A DNA stretch of 64,000 nucleotides, from positions 1 to 64,000 of the forward strand of contig URLM01000001.1 of the NCBI GenBank assembly GCA_900548775.1, read 5' to 3'. Positions 1-7,901 of this stretch are shown piece by piece. Numbering within the stretch: position 1 is the first letter of the stretch; every line of letters starts with the position of its first letter. The notes beneath the pieces were generated by a model. It searched no databases. It was not told where the DNA came from and saw only the letters and a list, made by a program, of their open reading frames with translations. The DNA is from an uncultured Olsenella sp. GTDB taxonomy: Bacteria > Actinomycetota > Coriobacteriia > Coriobacteriales > Atopobiaceae. A program made the position numbers and the translations under genes.

Positions 1-369
1 GATCATCGCAATGAGCAGAGGCAGGCTTCCCAGGTTGTTTGCCACGGCGATGAGCGGCACGGATACCGTTGCCACGGCAGAGCCGGACAGGATGAATGGG
101 GTCCTTCTCCCCAGGCGCGAACGGCAGCGGTCGGAGAGGATGCCAAACCAGGGCAGCAGGAAGAGGCCAAACACGTTGTCGAGCGCCATCACCACACCGG
201 TGAGCCAGTTGGAGAGGCCAAAGGTTTGGGTGAGCATCTTGGGAACCAGACCGTCGAAAACCTGCCAGAACGAAATCATCCCCATGAAGGGAAGGGAGGC
301 AATCGCACAGCGCTTCCAGTCGAAGGGAATCCTCTGCCTGGGCGTGGCCCCCTGCTCCTTCTCGACCAT
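1..369 (-). CDS. MFS transporter, N-terminal part (cut by window edge)
   Basis: Reading down from an ATG at 369, the frame stays open for 123 codons to the window edge. It shows a hydrophobic helix near residues 25-45 and the loop GILSDRCRSRLGRRTPF, the signature between TM2 and TM3 of major facilitator transporters. It closely resembles the complete transporter at 60168-61505, with matching FMG..FWQ..DGLVP and ALDNV segments, so the two are paralogues. The substrate is unknown; sugars or glycosides are likely for this subgroup. It lies 65 bases downstream of the M20 peptidase on the same strand and may be co-transcribed with it. Confidence 0.85.
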   Translation of the reverse strand, partial: MVEKEQGATPRQRIPFDWKRCAIASLPFMGMISFWQVFDGLVPKMLTQTFGLSNWLTGVVMALDNVFGLFLLPWFGILSDRCRSRLGRRTPFILSGSAVATVSVPLIAVANNLGSLPLLIAMI

Positions 370-433
370 CTTGGCTCCTCTCGTCCTCACCACGCGCCGG
401 GGCTGCCAGCGCAGCCGGCTATGGTTGCATCCT

Positions 434-1924
434 TTATGCGTTCAGCTGATCGAGCCCTCGAACAAACGCCACGTAGAACTCCACGCCACGTTTGTAATCC
501 TCGACCGGGATACGCTCGTTGGCGCCGTGGATAAGACCGCGCGCCACCGGCGTGTAGACAAAGGCGGCAAAGCGGTATACGTGGTCGCAGATCTTGGTGA
601 ACGAGCGCGAATCCGAGCAGCTCGTCTGCACGTAGGGGCAGACGCCTGCCTCGGGATAGACGCCGGCAACGCAGCGACGGATGTAGTCGAACTGCGCGTC
701 ATCGTGGGGCGAGAAGGGCGAGGGCTCGTTTACCAGACTGTTCTCGGCAATCTCAACGCTCACGGCATCTGCGGCGGTGCCGGAAGCCCGGCACTCCTCG
801 GCCGCCTGCGCACGGGCTCGAGCAAGCGCTGCGTTCACGTCTTCGAAGGGTGCCACGCGGACGTTGAGGTTGGCCGTGGCTACGGGAGGAAGGACGTTTC
901 TCGCCGGTGACCCCTCGAGCTGCGTGAGCGCGTAGGTCGAGCGGACCATGGGACCAGTCTCGGCACCTGCCGCCAGGATGCGCCCCACCAGCGGCCGGAA
1001 GAGCCACATGTTTGCAAAGATGATGCGATAGGCAAAGCTGCCGCGGGCCGCAAGCTCCTGGAGCATCGCCGTGACGGCATCTGCCACCTGCGGCTTTCCC
1101 GGGTTTGCACAGATGCGCTCGGTTGCGCGGGCGAGAAGGCGCGTGGCATCGTTCTTTGAGGGCGCTGACGCGTGACCGCCCGCCCCGTGCGCCGTTACGG
1201 TGACGTCCACGTGGCCCTTCTCGGAGACGCCCACCATGGCCATGGGCGCGGTCACGCCCAAAGGCACGCCCGTTGCCACGGCGCCGCCCTCGTCGAGGAC
1301 CATGCAGGGATGCACGTTGTGCTCGCGCAGCCATGCCACAGCGTTGCCGGCGGTGGGGCCTGAGGTCTCCTCGCAGCAGGACGAGAAGAACCAGATGTCG
1401 CGCGGTGGAACGTAGCCTTCTGCCAGCAGGTGCTCGAACGCCTCCATGCAGCCGCAGAAGCAGAGCTTGTTGTCGAGCGTCCCGCGCGCCCAGATCTGGC
1501 CGTCGTGGACCTCGGCGGCGAACGGCGGGTACGTCCAGTCCTGGCCATCGGTGGGCACCACGTCGTGGTGGGCCATCATCACCACGGGCGCCAGCGACGA
1601 GTCGCGCCCGGGCCAGCGCATGAGGATGCCGTACTCGTCGATGCGCGTGAGTTCGAACGTCTGGAACGTGCGCGGGTAGAGGCGTTGGAGCGTGGGCACC
1701 CAGCGGTCGAAAGGCTCGCGATCGAGCTTGGCCGGGTCATCACGCGAGACGGTGGGGATGCGCAACAGCGTACGGAAGCGCTCGACCTCCTCGTCGCCGG
1801 CGTGATAGCCGCCCGCGTCGATGGGCGAGCCGGCCGGCAGCGTGGGCTTGAGCGCCGCTGCGCGAACCACACACACTACTGCCAGTGCAAGAACTACTAC
1901 CAGGACGAGAATAACAGCAACCAT
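434..1924 (-). CDS. M20-family metallopeptidase with N-terminal membrane anchor
   Basis: 496 residues. The start at 1924 follows an AGGAGG site with 4-base spacing; the frame is open further upstream, but that part is arginine-rich and crosses an inverted repeat. Residues about 2-24 form one hydrophobic helix (signal anchor). The catalytic domain shows the M20 zinc and catalytic motifs: MMAHHDVVP, RGTLDNK and SCCEETSG. Length and layout resemble the PM20D1/carboxypeptidase S group, which hydrolyses dipeptides or N-acyl amino acids. The exact substrate cannot be read from sequence. It probably acts at the outer membrane face. The MFS gene at 1-369 follows on the same strand. Confidence 0.88.
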   Translation of the reverse strand: MVAVILVLVVVLALAVVCVVRAAALKPTLPAGSPIDAGGYHAGDEEVERFRTLLRIPTVSRDDPAKLDREPFDRWVPTLQRLYPRTFQTFELTRIDEYGILMRWPGRDSSLAPVVMMAHHDVVPTDGQDWTYPPFAAEVHDGQIWARGTLDNKLCFCGCMEAFEHLLAEGYVPPRDIWFFSSCCEETSGPTAGNAVAWLREHNVHPCMVLDEGGAVATGVPLGVTAPMAMVGVSEKGHVDVTVTAHGAGGHASAPSKNDATRLLARATERICANPGKPQVADAVTAMLQELAARGSFAYRIIFANMWLFRPLVGRILAAGAETGPMVRSTYALTQLEGSPARNVLPPVATANLNVRVAPFEDVNAALARARAQAAEECRASGTAADAVSVEIAENSLVNEPSPFSPHDDAQFDYIRRCVAGVYPEAGVCPYVQTSCSDSRSFTKICDHVYRFAAFVYTPVARGLIHGANERIPVEDYKRGVEFYVAFVRGLDQLNA

Positions 1925-1977
1925 GGCGCCTCCTGTAACGTTGGGGCCATGGTAGCCCTTCTCCCCTCTCCTCTCTC

Positions 1978-2070
1978 CCCTCCGTTCTTTATCGGTATCT
2001 GAGAATTTCGTTTTCTGCGACCTGCGGAAACATTGGCCCAACTTCACAGATACCGATAAAGAACAGAGGG
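1978..2070. repeat. Long inverted repeat upstream of M20 gene
   Basis: Arms 1978-2001 and 2047-2070 are complementary at 23 of 24 positions, including 18 consecutive matches (1984-2001 with 2047-2064; core TTCTTTATCGGTATCTG). The spacer is 45 bases. It lies 54 bases upstream of the M20 start, where a promoter is expected. It could be a pair of operator half-sites or a transcribed hairpin. No protein binding is known. Confidence 0.7.
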
Positions 2071-2153
2071 CGGCAAACTAGCAGCGCGCGAGGGCAGCCC
2101 GCACGACTGGCAGACCAAAAAACATTCCGTTTAGAGCTGAGGAGACAAACCCC

Positions 2154-2237
2154 CACACGTGTTGTTTCTACTTTGATGTACAGACATTCTCAACTGGTAT
2201 TTTGCCGCCACACATCAAAAAAGAAATAACACGTGTG
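2154..2237. repeat. Second inverted repeat between M20 and HAD genes
   Basis: Arms 2154-2179 and 2212-2237 match at 23 of 26 positions; both outer ends read CACACGTGTT inward. The spacer is 32 bases. The sequence is AT-richer than its surroundings. It lies just downstream of the HAD gene (stop at 2302) and upstream of the M20 promoter region, so it may be a terminator-like or regulatory element. No T-run is obvious. Confidence 0.6.
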
Positions 2238-2301
2238 AGGTCGCAGCGTGGGGCCGTGGTGTGGGTCCGCACCGTGGGGTTTCCCGACGCGCAGGGCGAC
2301 T

Positions 2302-3120
2302 CTACGCCGAGAAGGGCCACTCGCCGGAGGAAAGGGCCTCAATAGCGGCGGCAACGGCATCGTCCTCGCATCGGCCGATGTGCCAGCGCGCCGCGCGTGC
2401 CGCCTCGGGCTGTGCGTTGGCAACGGCAACTGAGTTGGGTACCACCGAGAAGAGCGGCAGGTCGTTACCGGCGTCACCAAACACCACGACCTCGCCCTCT
2501 TCAATGCCGAGAAGCTCGCACAGCTTGCGCGCGCCGGAGCCCTTGTTGTAGCCGTGCGGCATCACGTTGGAGAAGCCTGCATGCGCGTAGTCGAGGTCCA
2601 GCTCGGGCACCTCGCGGGCCGCCCGGACAATAAGATCCCGCGTGCCAGCCTCGTCCGCGTCGACAAACACGTTGGCCTTCACCACCACGTCGGGCACGGC
2701 ATCCACTGGCACGCACTTCTCGGCATAGGCAGGGAAGGGGCGCACCAGGTCCTCTCGGCTACCAGCCACCAGCAGCGGCGTGCCGCCGTCAAAGCAGAGA
2801 AGGCCAGAGTGTGGCACGTCCGAGAGCATTTCCGACAGCCGCACGAGTGCCTCGCGCGGCTGGCGCTCCTCGTGGACAAGTTTGCCGCCGAGGTAGACCT
2901 GCAGGCCGTTGGTTGCCAGGCATGTGGCGCAGCAGGCGGCGTCTCCGCCAAAGAAAGGCGGAATCCAGTCTATGCCGCGGCCGCTTGCCGGCCCAATGGC
3001 AATGTCCGCATCAAGCGCCGCATGGAAGGCCGAGACCGTGCGCGGGGAGACCCGCGAGTTCCCCTTGGGAAGAATCGTCCCATCAATGTCGCAAAGGATG
3101 AGCTTGGTGTTTCTCGGCAT
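2302..3120 (-). CDS. Cof-type HAD-superfamily phosphatase
   Basis: 272 residues, normal for Cof/YidA phosphatases. Motif I is CDIDGTILPKG near residue 10 (nucleophile and acid/base Asp), and motif IV is FGDAGNDLPLF near residue 215. The C2 cap lies between them. The family dephosphorylates sugar phosphates or cofactors in the cytoplasm; the substrate is not predictable. A paralogue lies at 53785-54630. The ATG at 3120 is preceded by GGGGGAGAA. Confidence 0.88.
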   Translation of the reverse strand: MPRNTKLILCDIDGTILPKGNSRVSPRTVSAFHAALDADIAIGPASGRGIDWIPPFFGGDAACCATCLATNGLQVYLGGKLVHEERQPREALVRLSEMLSDVPHSGLLCFDGGTPLLVAGSREDLVRPFPAYAEKCVPVDAVPDVVVKANVFVDADEAGTRDLIVRAAREVPELDLDYAHAGFSNVMPHGYNKGSGARKLCELLGIEEGEVVVFGDAGNDLPLFSVVPNSVAVANAQPEAARAARWHIGRCEDDAVAAAIEALSSGEWPFSA

Positions 3121-3150
3121 TTCTCCCCCGCCTTCCCCGCACCGCCTGCG

Positions 3151-3989
3151 CTACAAGGCAGTCACGGTCACGTCTCCCATCTCGGCACTGGCCTTGAGAG
3201 CCTTCTCGCTAGTGCCCCTCACCACTGTACCCGAGGAGACCACGCTTCCGTCAAGCGTGATGTCTCCCATGTCCGCAGAGAGTTCGAGCGTCGCGTTGGA
3301 GAGGTCGATCCCACTCACGCTGACGTCTCCCATCTGGGAAGAGACGTCCGTGCGCGCGGCCTCCACGCCCTGCAGGTCGACGTTTCCAAGCTCGGAGGAG
3401 GCTCTATTGCCGCAAGCTCCACCTCGGGCGGGACTACTACGGTGATCGTAATCCCGTTCGATGACTGTGTGCCGGTATTGCTCGTCATCTCCTGCGTCAC
3501 GTGGAGCGCGCCGTCGCGGACCTCGTACTCAAAGGAGGTGTTCGCGGCGCCGGTGTATCTCACCTGGGCGGAGACTCCGCTCTTGAGCACCACGTCTCCG
3601 CACGCCGCACGTACGTCCACGGACGAGAAGTCCTCGGCGATGGTGGCGTCCACGCTTCCGACATGCGGGTCCGTCTCCGCCCGGCCCCAGAAGACCGCCC
3701 AGCACACACAGCACGCCGCAATGACGCCGAGAACCACCGCCACAATGCGTCCCGGATGCCGCCTGCGCTCTTGGCGAGGCTTTGCGCCAAGCGATTCGAG
3801 CACCTCGTCCGGGTTGCCAAACTCGACGATGGTCGCTTTGGTCGCCTCCTTCTCGGACATGCCCTGGGCGAGAAACTCGGCATACTTGTCCTCCATCATC
3901 TGCCCAAGCTCGTCCTTCGCGCGGCGCGCCTCCGGCGTCTGGGGGAGCTTTGAGAAGACAGACTCAAGGTAATTCTTGATGTCATCCAT
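3151..3989 (-). pseudogene. HAAS/DUF4097-type membrane protein, frameshifted
   Basis: The gene starts at 3989, overlapping the PadR stop (TGATG). Residues 1-65 resemble the HAAS/DUF1700 helical domain that accompanies PadR regulators. A TM helix follows (about 80-100), then a beta-repeat region like DUF4097. At about 3402 the reading frame breaks: the first frame continues into unrelated sequence, while the DUF4097 pattern (SELGNVDL, SQMGDVSV, SADMGDITL) resumes in another frame and runs to 3151. Adding one G at GAGCC restores VELAAIEASSELG, so a one-base deletion is the simplest explanation. It may be a real mutation or a sequence error. Confidence 0.75.
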
Positions 3990-4330
3990 CACGCATCGCA
4001 CCCTTTCATGAAGCGACCAACGACGTCCTTGGTAAGCTGCCACTCCCGGCATCGTGCCTGGTAGTGGTCGATTCCCGCAGAGGTGATGCGATAGTAGGTG
4101 CGCCGCTTTCCGTTCTCGGCGACCTGGGGGAACGACTCCACGAGGCCGCCCTTCTCCAGGCGCGCAAACGCCGAATAGAGCGTGGTCTCCTTGACCGCAT
4201 AGAGGCCGCCGGAGATCTGCCGGATGCGCTTCGAGACCTCGTAGCCATAGGACGGCCCTTGCAGAAGCACACAGAGGATCATTGGGTCGATGTAGCCCCG
4301 AATGTAATCGCTGCTTATCTCGTCGGGCAC
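3989..4330 (-). CDS. PadR-family transcriptional regulator
   Basis: 113 residues. The winged helix-turn-helix of PadR regulators is recognisable: YIDPMILCVLLQGPSYGYEV, then LYSAFARLEKGGLV and the wing KRRTYYRITSAG. It is translationally coupled to the HAAS/DUF4097 gene (TGATG overlap), the usual pairing for this family, in which the regulator controls its membrane partner and sometimes a transporter. A perfect 14-base inverted repeat just upstream (4358-4401) is the likely autoregulatory operator. Confidence 0.88.
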   Translation of the reverse strand: MPDEISSDYIRGYIDPMILCVLLQGPSYGYEVSKRIRQISGGLYAVKETTLYSAFARLEKGGLVESFPQVAENGKRRTYYRITSAGIDHYQARCREWQLTKDVVGRFMKGCDA

Positions 4331-4357
4331 AGGGTGCCTCCCCTCGCTCGATGCTAC

Positions 4358-4401
4358 GTCTGTCGTAGTATCTGGGCTACTGGAAGCATACTACGACAGA
4401 C
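4358..4401. promoter_or_regulatory. Candidate PadR operator (14-bp inverted repeat)
   Basis: GTCTGTCGTAGTAT (4358-4371) is perfectly complementary to 4388-4401, with a 16-base spacer. It begins 28 bases upstream of the padR start, overlapping the expected promoter. PadR proteins generally bind palindromes at their own promoters, so autoregulation is inferred. Confidence 0.6.
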
Positions 4402-4461
4402 ACAGCACATTGAGGGTGAGGCCTTCTCCACCGCAGGCGCTGGGATAACGTCGACAGACGG

Positions 4462-4966
4462 TGGGATGCCGACGGGATTACGTACGAGAAGGCCCCTCCG
4501 GCCTCGAAATGACGCCGGGAGAAGGGTTCCGTACGTACCAGCTGCGGGAATGCGCCCTCCGGCGAGAAAACGACGCCGGAAGGGCACCCTTGTCCGTGAT
4601 CGCTGCGGGAACTGCCCCTCCGGAGAGAAAACGGCGCCGGGAGACCGGTTACCGACGGGATTCCGTACGAGAAGGCCCCTCCGGCGCCGAAATGACGCCG
4701 GGAGAAGGGTTCCGTACGTGTCAGCTGCGGGAATGCGCCCTCCGGAGAGAAAACGACGCCGGAAGGGCACCCTTGTCCGTGATCGCTGCGGGAATGCGCC
4801 CTCCGGAGAGAAAACGGCGCCGGGACACCGGTTACCGAAGGGATTCCGTACGAGAAGGCCCCTCCGGCGTCGAAATGACGCCGGGAGAAGGGTTCCGTAC
4901 GTGTCAGCTGCGGGAACGGGCCCTCCGGCGTCAATCCAGGGGAAATCAGAGGACGCCGGAGGGCCC
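4462..4966. repeat. Hairpin array A: about 183-bp tandem repeats of GC-rich hairpins
   Basis: About 2.7 copies of a unit near 183 bases (equivalent points near 4468, 4652 and 4834). Each unit holds three small hairpins built on CTCCGGCG...CGCCGG, with A-rich loops such as GAGAAAAC or TCGAAATGA. They are joined by conserved linkers containing TTCCGTACG and GCTGCGGGAA. The array ends in a perfect 15-bp stem, GGGCCCTCCGGCGTC (4918-4932) with 4952-4966. Open frames cross it on both strands because it is nearly stop-free and the period is a multiple of three; they show no family match or independent start signals, so I do not call a gene. Related arrays lie at 17664-17930 and 60008-60165. Confidence 0.85.
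4918..4966 (-). terminator. Strong hairpin ending the hexitol PTS operon
   Basis: A perfect 15-bp stem with a 19-base loop lies 15 bases past the stop of the last operon gene (4981, minus strand). There is no T-run, so termination by this hairpin alone is uncertain. It may also protect the 3' end of the message. Confidence 0.45.
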
Positions 4967-4980
4967 GGGTATGACATCAC

Positions 4981-5622
4981 CTACTGTGCCACGAAGAACC
5001 TCGGGCGTTTCATCAGCGCAGTGTTGCCATCCATCACAGACGACTGCGCCAGGTGGACCACCATGCGCTCCATCTCCAAAACGCGCATCGATGACTTCTC
5101 CGTTGCCGCGTTGAGCGCATCCTCCGCACCGTCGTAACCGGTAGAAAGCGCAGCACGCATGAGTGCAATGACCTGCACGGCATAGCGCTGCTCGTCAGAC
5201 ATCTTTCCTTGGCCGTCACCCTTGGCAAGTCTTGCCGCCGTATCGAAGTAGCTCGCGCGAAAAGCCTCGGCGTCATCACTAGAAAGACCCTGCCCGGAGA
5301 CAACTCGTGAAATCATCTCATCTTCGAGCGCTTCTTTGGTCTTGTCCTTGAAGCGCCCGCTGGAGCTCCAAAGCTTCATGGCAGAGAGAAGCACGACCTG
5401 CCACACGCCAATCTCCCTTTTGTGCGCGCTGGCCTCGTCAACCCCATTGCCACTCAGACCACGCACCTCGTCACTCTGGCAAACGTCCTTGACGCACTGC
5501 TCGACAATGCCAAAAAGCACGTCGACATACTCGTCAAAGCTCAGGTTGACCTCGGGACGCGGCTTGGGAACCATCTCCTTGAGCCTGCCCATCATGCCAG
5601 AGAAGTCCATGATCTGCTCCAT
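4981..5622 (-). CDS. Unrecognised protein of hexitol PTS operon
   Basis: 213 residues from the ATG at 5622, which overlaps the stop of the upstream SIS gene (TAATG); this coupling decides the start over an in-frame codon 15 residues earlier. I do not recognise the family. The composition suggests a mostly helical soluble protein, with no signal peptide, TM helix or clear metal motif. It has two parts: a charged N-terminal half (about 1-95) and an Ala/Met/Glu-rich C-terminal half. As the last gene of a coupled sugar operon it may be an accessory or regulatory subunit. That role is inference. Confidence 0.8.
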   Translation of the reverse strand: MEQIMDFSGMMGRLKEMVPKPRPEVNLSFDEYVDVLFGIVEQCVKDVCQSDEVRGLSGNGVDEASAHKREIGVWQVVLLSAMKLWSSSGRFKDKTKEALEDEMISRVVSGQGLSSDDAEAFRASYFDTAARLAKGDGQGKMSDEQRYAVQVIALMRAALSTGYDGAEDALNAATEKSSMRVLEMERMVVHLAQSSVMDGNTALMKRPRFFVAQ

Positions 5623-6182
5623 TACTCCAGGTTTGCGTGCCGGTCTTTGACGTCTTTCTCGGTCCATCCCATGCGCCCCATTACCTCAAGCGCAACTATG
5701 TCTCCAAGGAGAAAGAGCTCCTGCTCAACAAGGGTAGACATGGGTTGCTTGGATGCATACTCCCCAGGGCCGGCGAACTTGGTGCGACCGCGGAGGATGA
5801 GCCTGTGCGAGGCAAGAGAATCAATGGTGCTCCCCACTGTGCACCCTACGTAGAAGACATCGGCGCCCTTCTCGCGCGCAATGCGACCAATCTCGGCAGG
5901 AAGCCTGCTCTCCCCAGAGCTTGAGCCGATAAGCACAAGGTCGTTCGCGCGTACGGGCATCTCGGTCTCGTCACCCACGTAGTTGATGTCAATCCCCAGG
6001 TGCTTCAGGCGTTTGACCCACGCCTTGAGCGAGATGAGCATCCTCCCCACGCCCATCACAAGGACGCGCCGCCCAGGCACCATAAGCTCATCGACAAGGC
6101 AGTCCAGCTGCCCTTCGTCAATAGACGGGAGGGTCTCTCCAAGCTCCTTGAGGACAAGGGCTGTCGAGTCCCTCCCAGACAT
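5622..6182 (-). CDS. SIS-domain isomerase, 6-phospho-3-hexuloisomerase-like
   Basis: 186 residues, the usual length of HxlB. A single SIS domain shows VMGVGRMLISLKAWVKRLKH near residue 45, the ligand loop IGSSSGES near 85, and an HxlB-like end with EQELFLLGD. HxlB converts 3-hexulose-6-phosphate to fructose-6-phosphate; other SIS proteins isomerise related sugar phosphates. No HxlA synthase is nearby, so the formaldehyde (RuMP) pathway is unlikely and a catabolic hexulose-phosphate is the more probable substrate. Start and stop codons overlap those of both neighbours (TAATG), showing tight coupling. Confidence 0.75.
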   Translation of the reverse strand: MSGRDSTALVLKELGETLPSIDEGQLDCLVDELMVPGRRVLVMGVGRMLISLKAWVKRLKHLGIDINYVGDETEMPVRANDLVLIGSSSGESRLPAEIGRIAREKGADVFYVGCTVGSTIDSLASHRLILRGRTKFAGPGEYASKQPMSTLVEQELFLLGDIVALEVMGRMGWTEKDVKDRHANLE

Positions 6183-7237
6183 TACTCGGCCTCCGGCACG
6201 TACATGGCCTTGCAGATGAGGATGGAGTGGTCATTGATGCCTGAGCAGAGCGCAGGAAGTCCGTCCAACGTGCTCTTGTGCGTGATGAGGTCGGTAACCT
6301 GCATCTTGCCCTCGTCGAGCATCCGCACGGTGTAGTTCCACTCGTTGATGGGCGTGTCCGCGTAGTGGGAGTTCCAGATGCCCTTGAGGCTTAGCTCCTT
6401 GCGCAGAATCTGGCTGTGCTGCGCCAGTTTGATGGTGGTATCGCTCGCCGGATTGCCCATCATCACAACGGTCCCAAAGGTACGCGTGCACTCGATGGCC
6501 TGCCCCAGCCCAGACCCGCTTCCGGTACCCTCAATGGCAACGTCGACGCCCCTCCCATGCGTTAGCTCGCGCACGCGCTCAACGAGGTCGACCTCCTTGG
6601 AGTCGATGACCTCGCACCCATGCGCGCGGGCAAACTCGCACTTCTCCTCGACGATCTCGGAGAGGACCACCGACGCCCCAAAGAGCTTTGCCCAGCGAGC
6701 AGCCATAATTCCGATGGGCCCCGCACCCATGATGAGCACGTTCATGCCCGCGGTGACCCCGCCCTTCCTCACGGCATGCTGGGCAACCGTGCAAGGCTCG
6801 GTCATCGCAAGGGCCTCGCCAGGAGTCTCCGGATTGGCCGAAGGAACGAAGTGCCAGGCGGAGGGAATAAGGCAATACTCCGCAAAGCCGCCGTCACTTC
6901 TCGACCCAAGGTAGTCATAGTCCTCGCACATGGCATAGTTTGCCGAGAGGCACGGGTCGCACTTCCTGCACGGTATGCAGGGGAATATCGCGCCACGCTT
7001 CCCCACGAGGGACTTGTCGGCATCCTCCCCCACCTCGACTATGGTGCCGCCAAACTCATGGCCAATCGTAAGGGGATAGCGCTGCCTGCTTGTTCCGAGC
7101 TTGAAGATCCTCGGGATGTCAGACCCGCAGACCCCGCATCCCTCTACCTTGAGCAGCAGCTGATTGCCGACAGGCTTGGGTATCGAGACGTCATCGGTGG
7201 TGAACTCGCCTATGCGATGCAGTCTGCATGCCTTCAT
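6182..7237 (-). CDS. Zinc-dependent hexitol-phosphate dehydrogenase, GatD-like
   Basis: 351 residues from the ATG at 7237, which follows AAGGAA; an upstream extension lacks family similarity. A medium-chain Zn-dependent dehydrogenase: catalytic Cys37 in CGVCGSD, His60-Glu61 in GHEFGG, structural cysteines at about 90, 93, 96 and 104, and the NAD loop GAGPIG near 180. Segments such as CGSDIPRIFK, GSRSDGGFAEY and ILRKEL match galactitol-1-phosphate 5-dehydrogenase (GatD) from memory. It probably oxidises the hexitol phosphate formed by the PTS to a ketose-6-phosphate. Which hexitol cannot be read from sequence. Confidence 0.85.
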   Translation of the reverse strand: MKACRLHRIGEFTTDDVSIPKPVGNQLLLKVEGCGVCGSDIPRIFKLGTSRQRYPLTIGHEFGGTIVEVGEDADKSLVGKRGAIFPCIPCRKCDPCLSANYAMCEDYDYLGSRSDGGFAEYCLIPSAWHFVPSANPETPGEALAMTEPCTVAQHAVRKGGVTAGMNVLIMGAGPIGIMAARWAKLFGASVVLSEIVEEKCEFARAHGCEVIDSKEVDLVERVRELTHGRGVDVAIEGTGSGSGLGQAIECTRTFGTVVMMGNPASDTTIKLAQHSQILRKELSLKGIWNSHYADTPINEWNYTVRMLDEGKMQVTDLITHKSTLDGLPALCSGINDHSILICKAMYVPEAE

Positions 7238-7358
7238 CGTTCCTTCGTGGTACGCAGATGGCGAGAGGTATCGTGAGAAGTCCATATTGTGCGTCATTCC
7301 CATCTATCGAAGTCGTTGTAGCCGCTCACGGTCGCCTTCGCGTACGGAATGGGGTGGC

Positions 7359-7844
7359 CTACTTCTTGAGCAGCCCCTCGACGCTCACGGCGTTGTTCGC
7401 AGGCACGATCCTGATTTCAACTTTGATGCCCTTGGCAACGAGTTCCTTGAAGATCTCCCGCTCCTCGGGCGAGGCAGCGATGTTCTTGTAGAACTTCTTT
7501 CTTCCGGCAGACATGCCCATGCCGCCAATGTTCACGAAGTCAATGCCGACACCCGCGTCGACCAGGCGCTTAATGGTGAGCGGGAACTTCGCAAGCAGAA
7601 TGGTCTGCCGAGCAAGACCCTCCTTGAGCTTTGGGGCCGCGTCATCCACCGAGAGCGTCTCGATGGTCGTGCCCTCGGGGAGCAGCAGCTGGAACATCTT
7701 GGTCATGAACGGGTCTTTGCTCACCTGGTCATCCACGACCATGATGTGGGCGCACTCCGGGAACTGGTGAATCCATGCAGTCATGACCTGGCCGTGGATG
7801 AGGCGGTCGTCGATACGGGTAAATACGAGATTCTTCACGCTCAT
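7359..7844 (-). CDS. PTS mannose-family IIB subunit
   Basis: 161 residues from the ATG at 7844, preceded by AGAGGAGAG. The family signature RIDDRLIHGQV places the phosphorylated histidine at residue 17. IIB takes phosphate from IIA and passes it to the sugar at the IIC/IID channel. It is unusual in lying after the epimerase gene rather than beside IIC and IID, but all four subunits occur once in this operon. The C-terminal domain is complete, ending EGLLKK. Confidence 0.93.
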   Translation of the reverse strand: MSVKNLVFTRIDDRLIHGQVMTAWIHQFPECAHIMVVDDQVSKDPFMTKMFQLLLPEGTTIETLSVDDAAPKLKEGLARQTILLAKFPLTIKRLVDAGVGIDFVNIGGMGMSAGRKKFYKNIAASPEEREIFKELVAKGIKVEIRIVPANNAVSVEGLLKK

Positions 7845-7901
7845 GGCTCTGCTCTCCTCTAGTTGTCCGGCCAATCTTCACGCATAAAAGACACGTAGCT
7901 A

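Noticed and set aside
4354..5137. Long open frames on both strands across array A, with repeated peptides
   Set aside because: The stop-free GC-rich repeats have a period that is a multiple of three, so all frames stay open. There is no family match or independent start signal, and the DNA-level hairpins explain the pattern.
5622..6182. Formaldehyde (RuMP) assimilation suggested by the HxlB-like protein
   Set aside because: No 3-hexulose-6-phosphate synthase is nearby, and the gene is coupled to a hexitol PTS operon.
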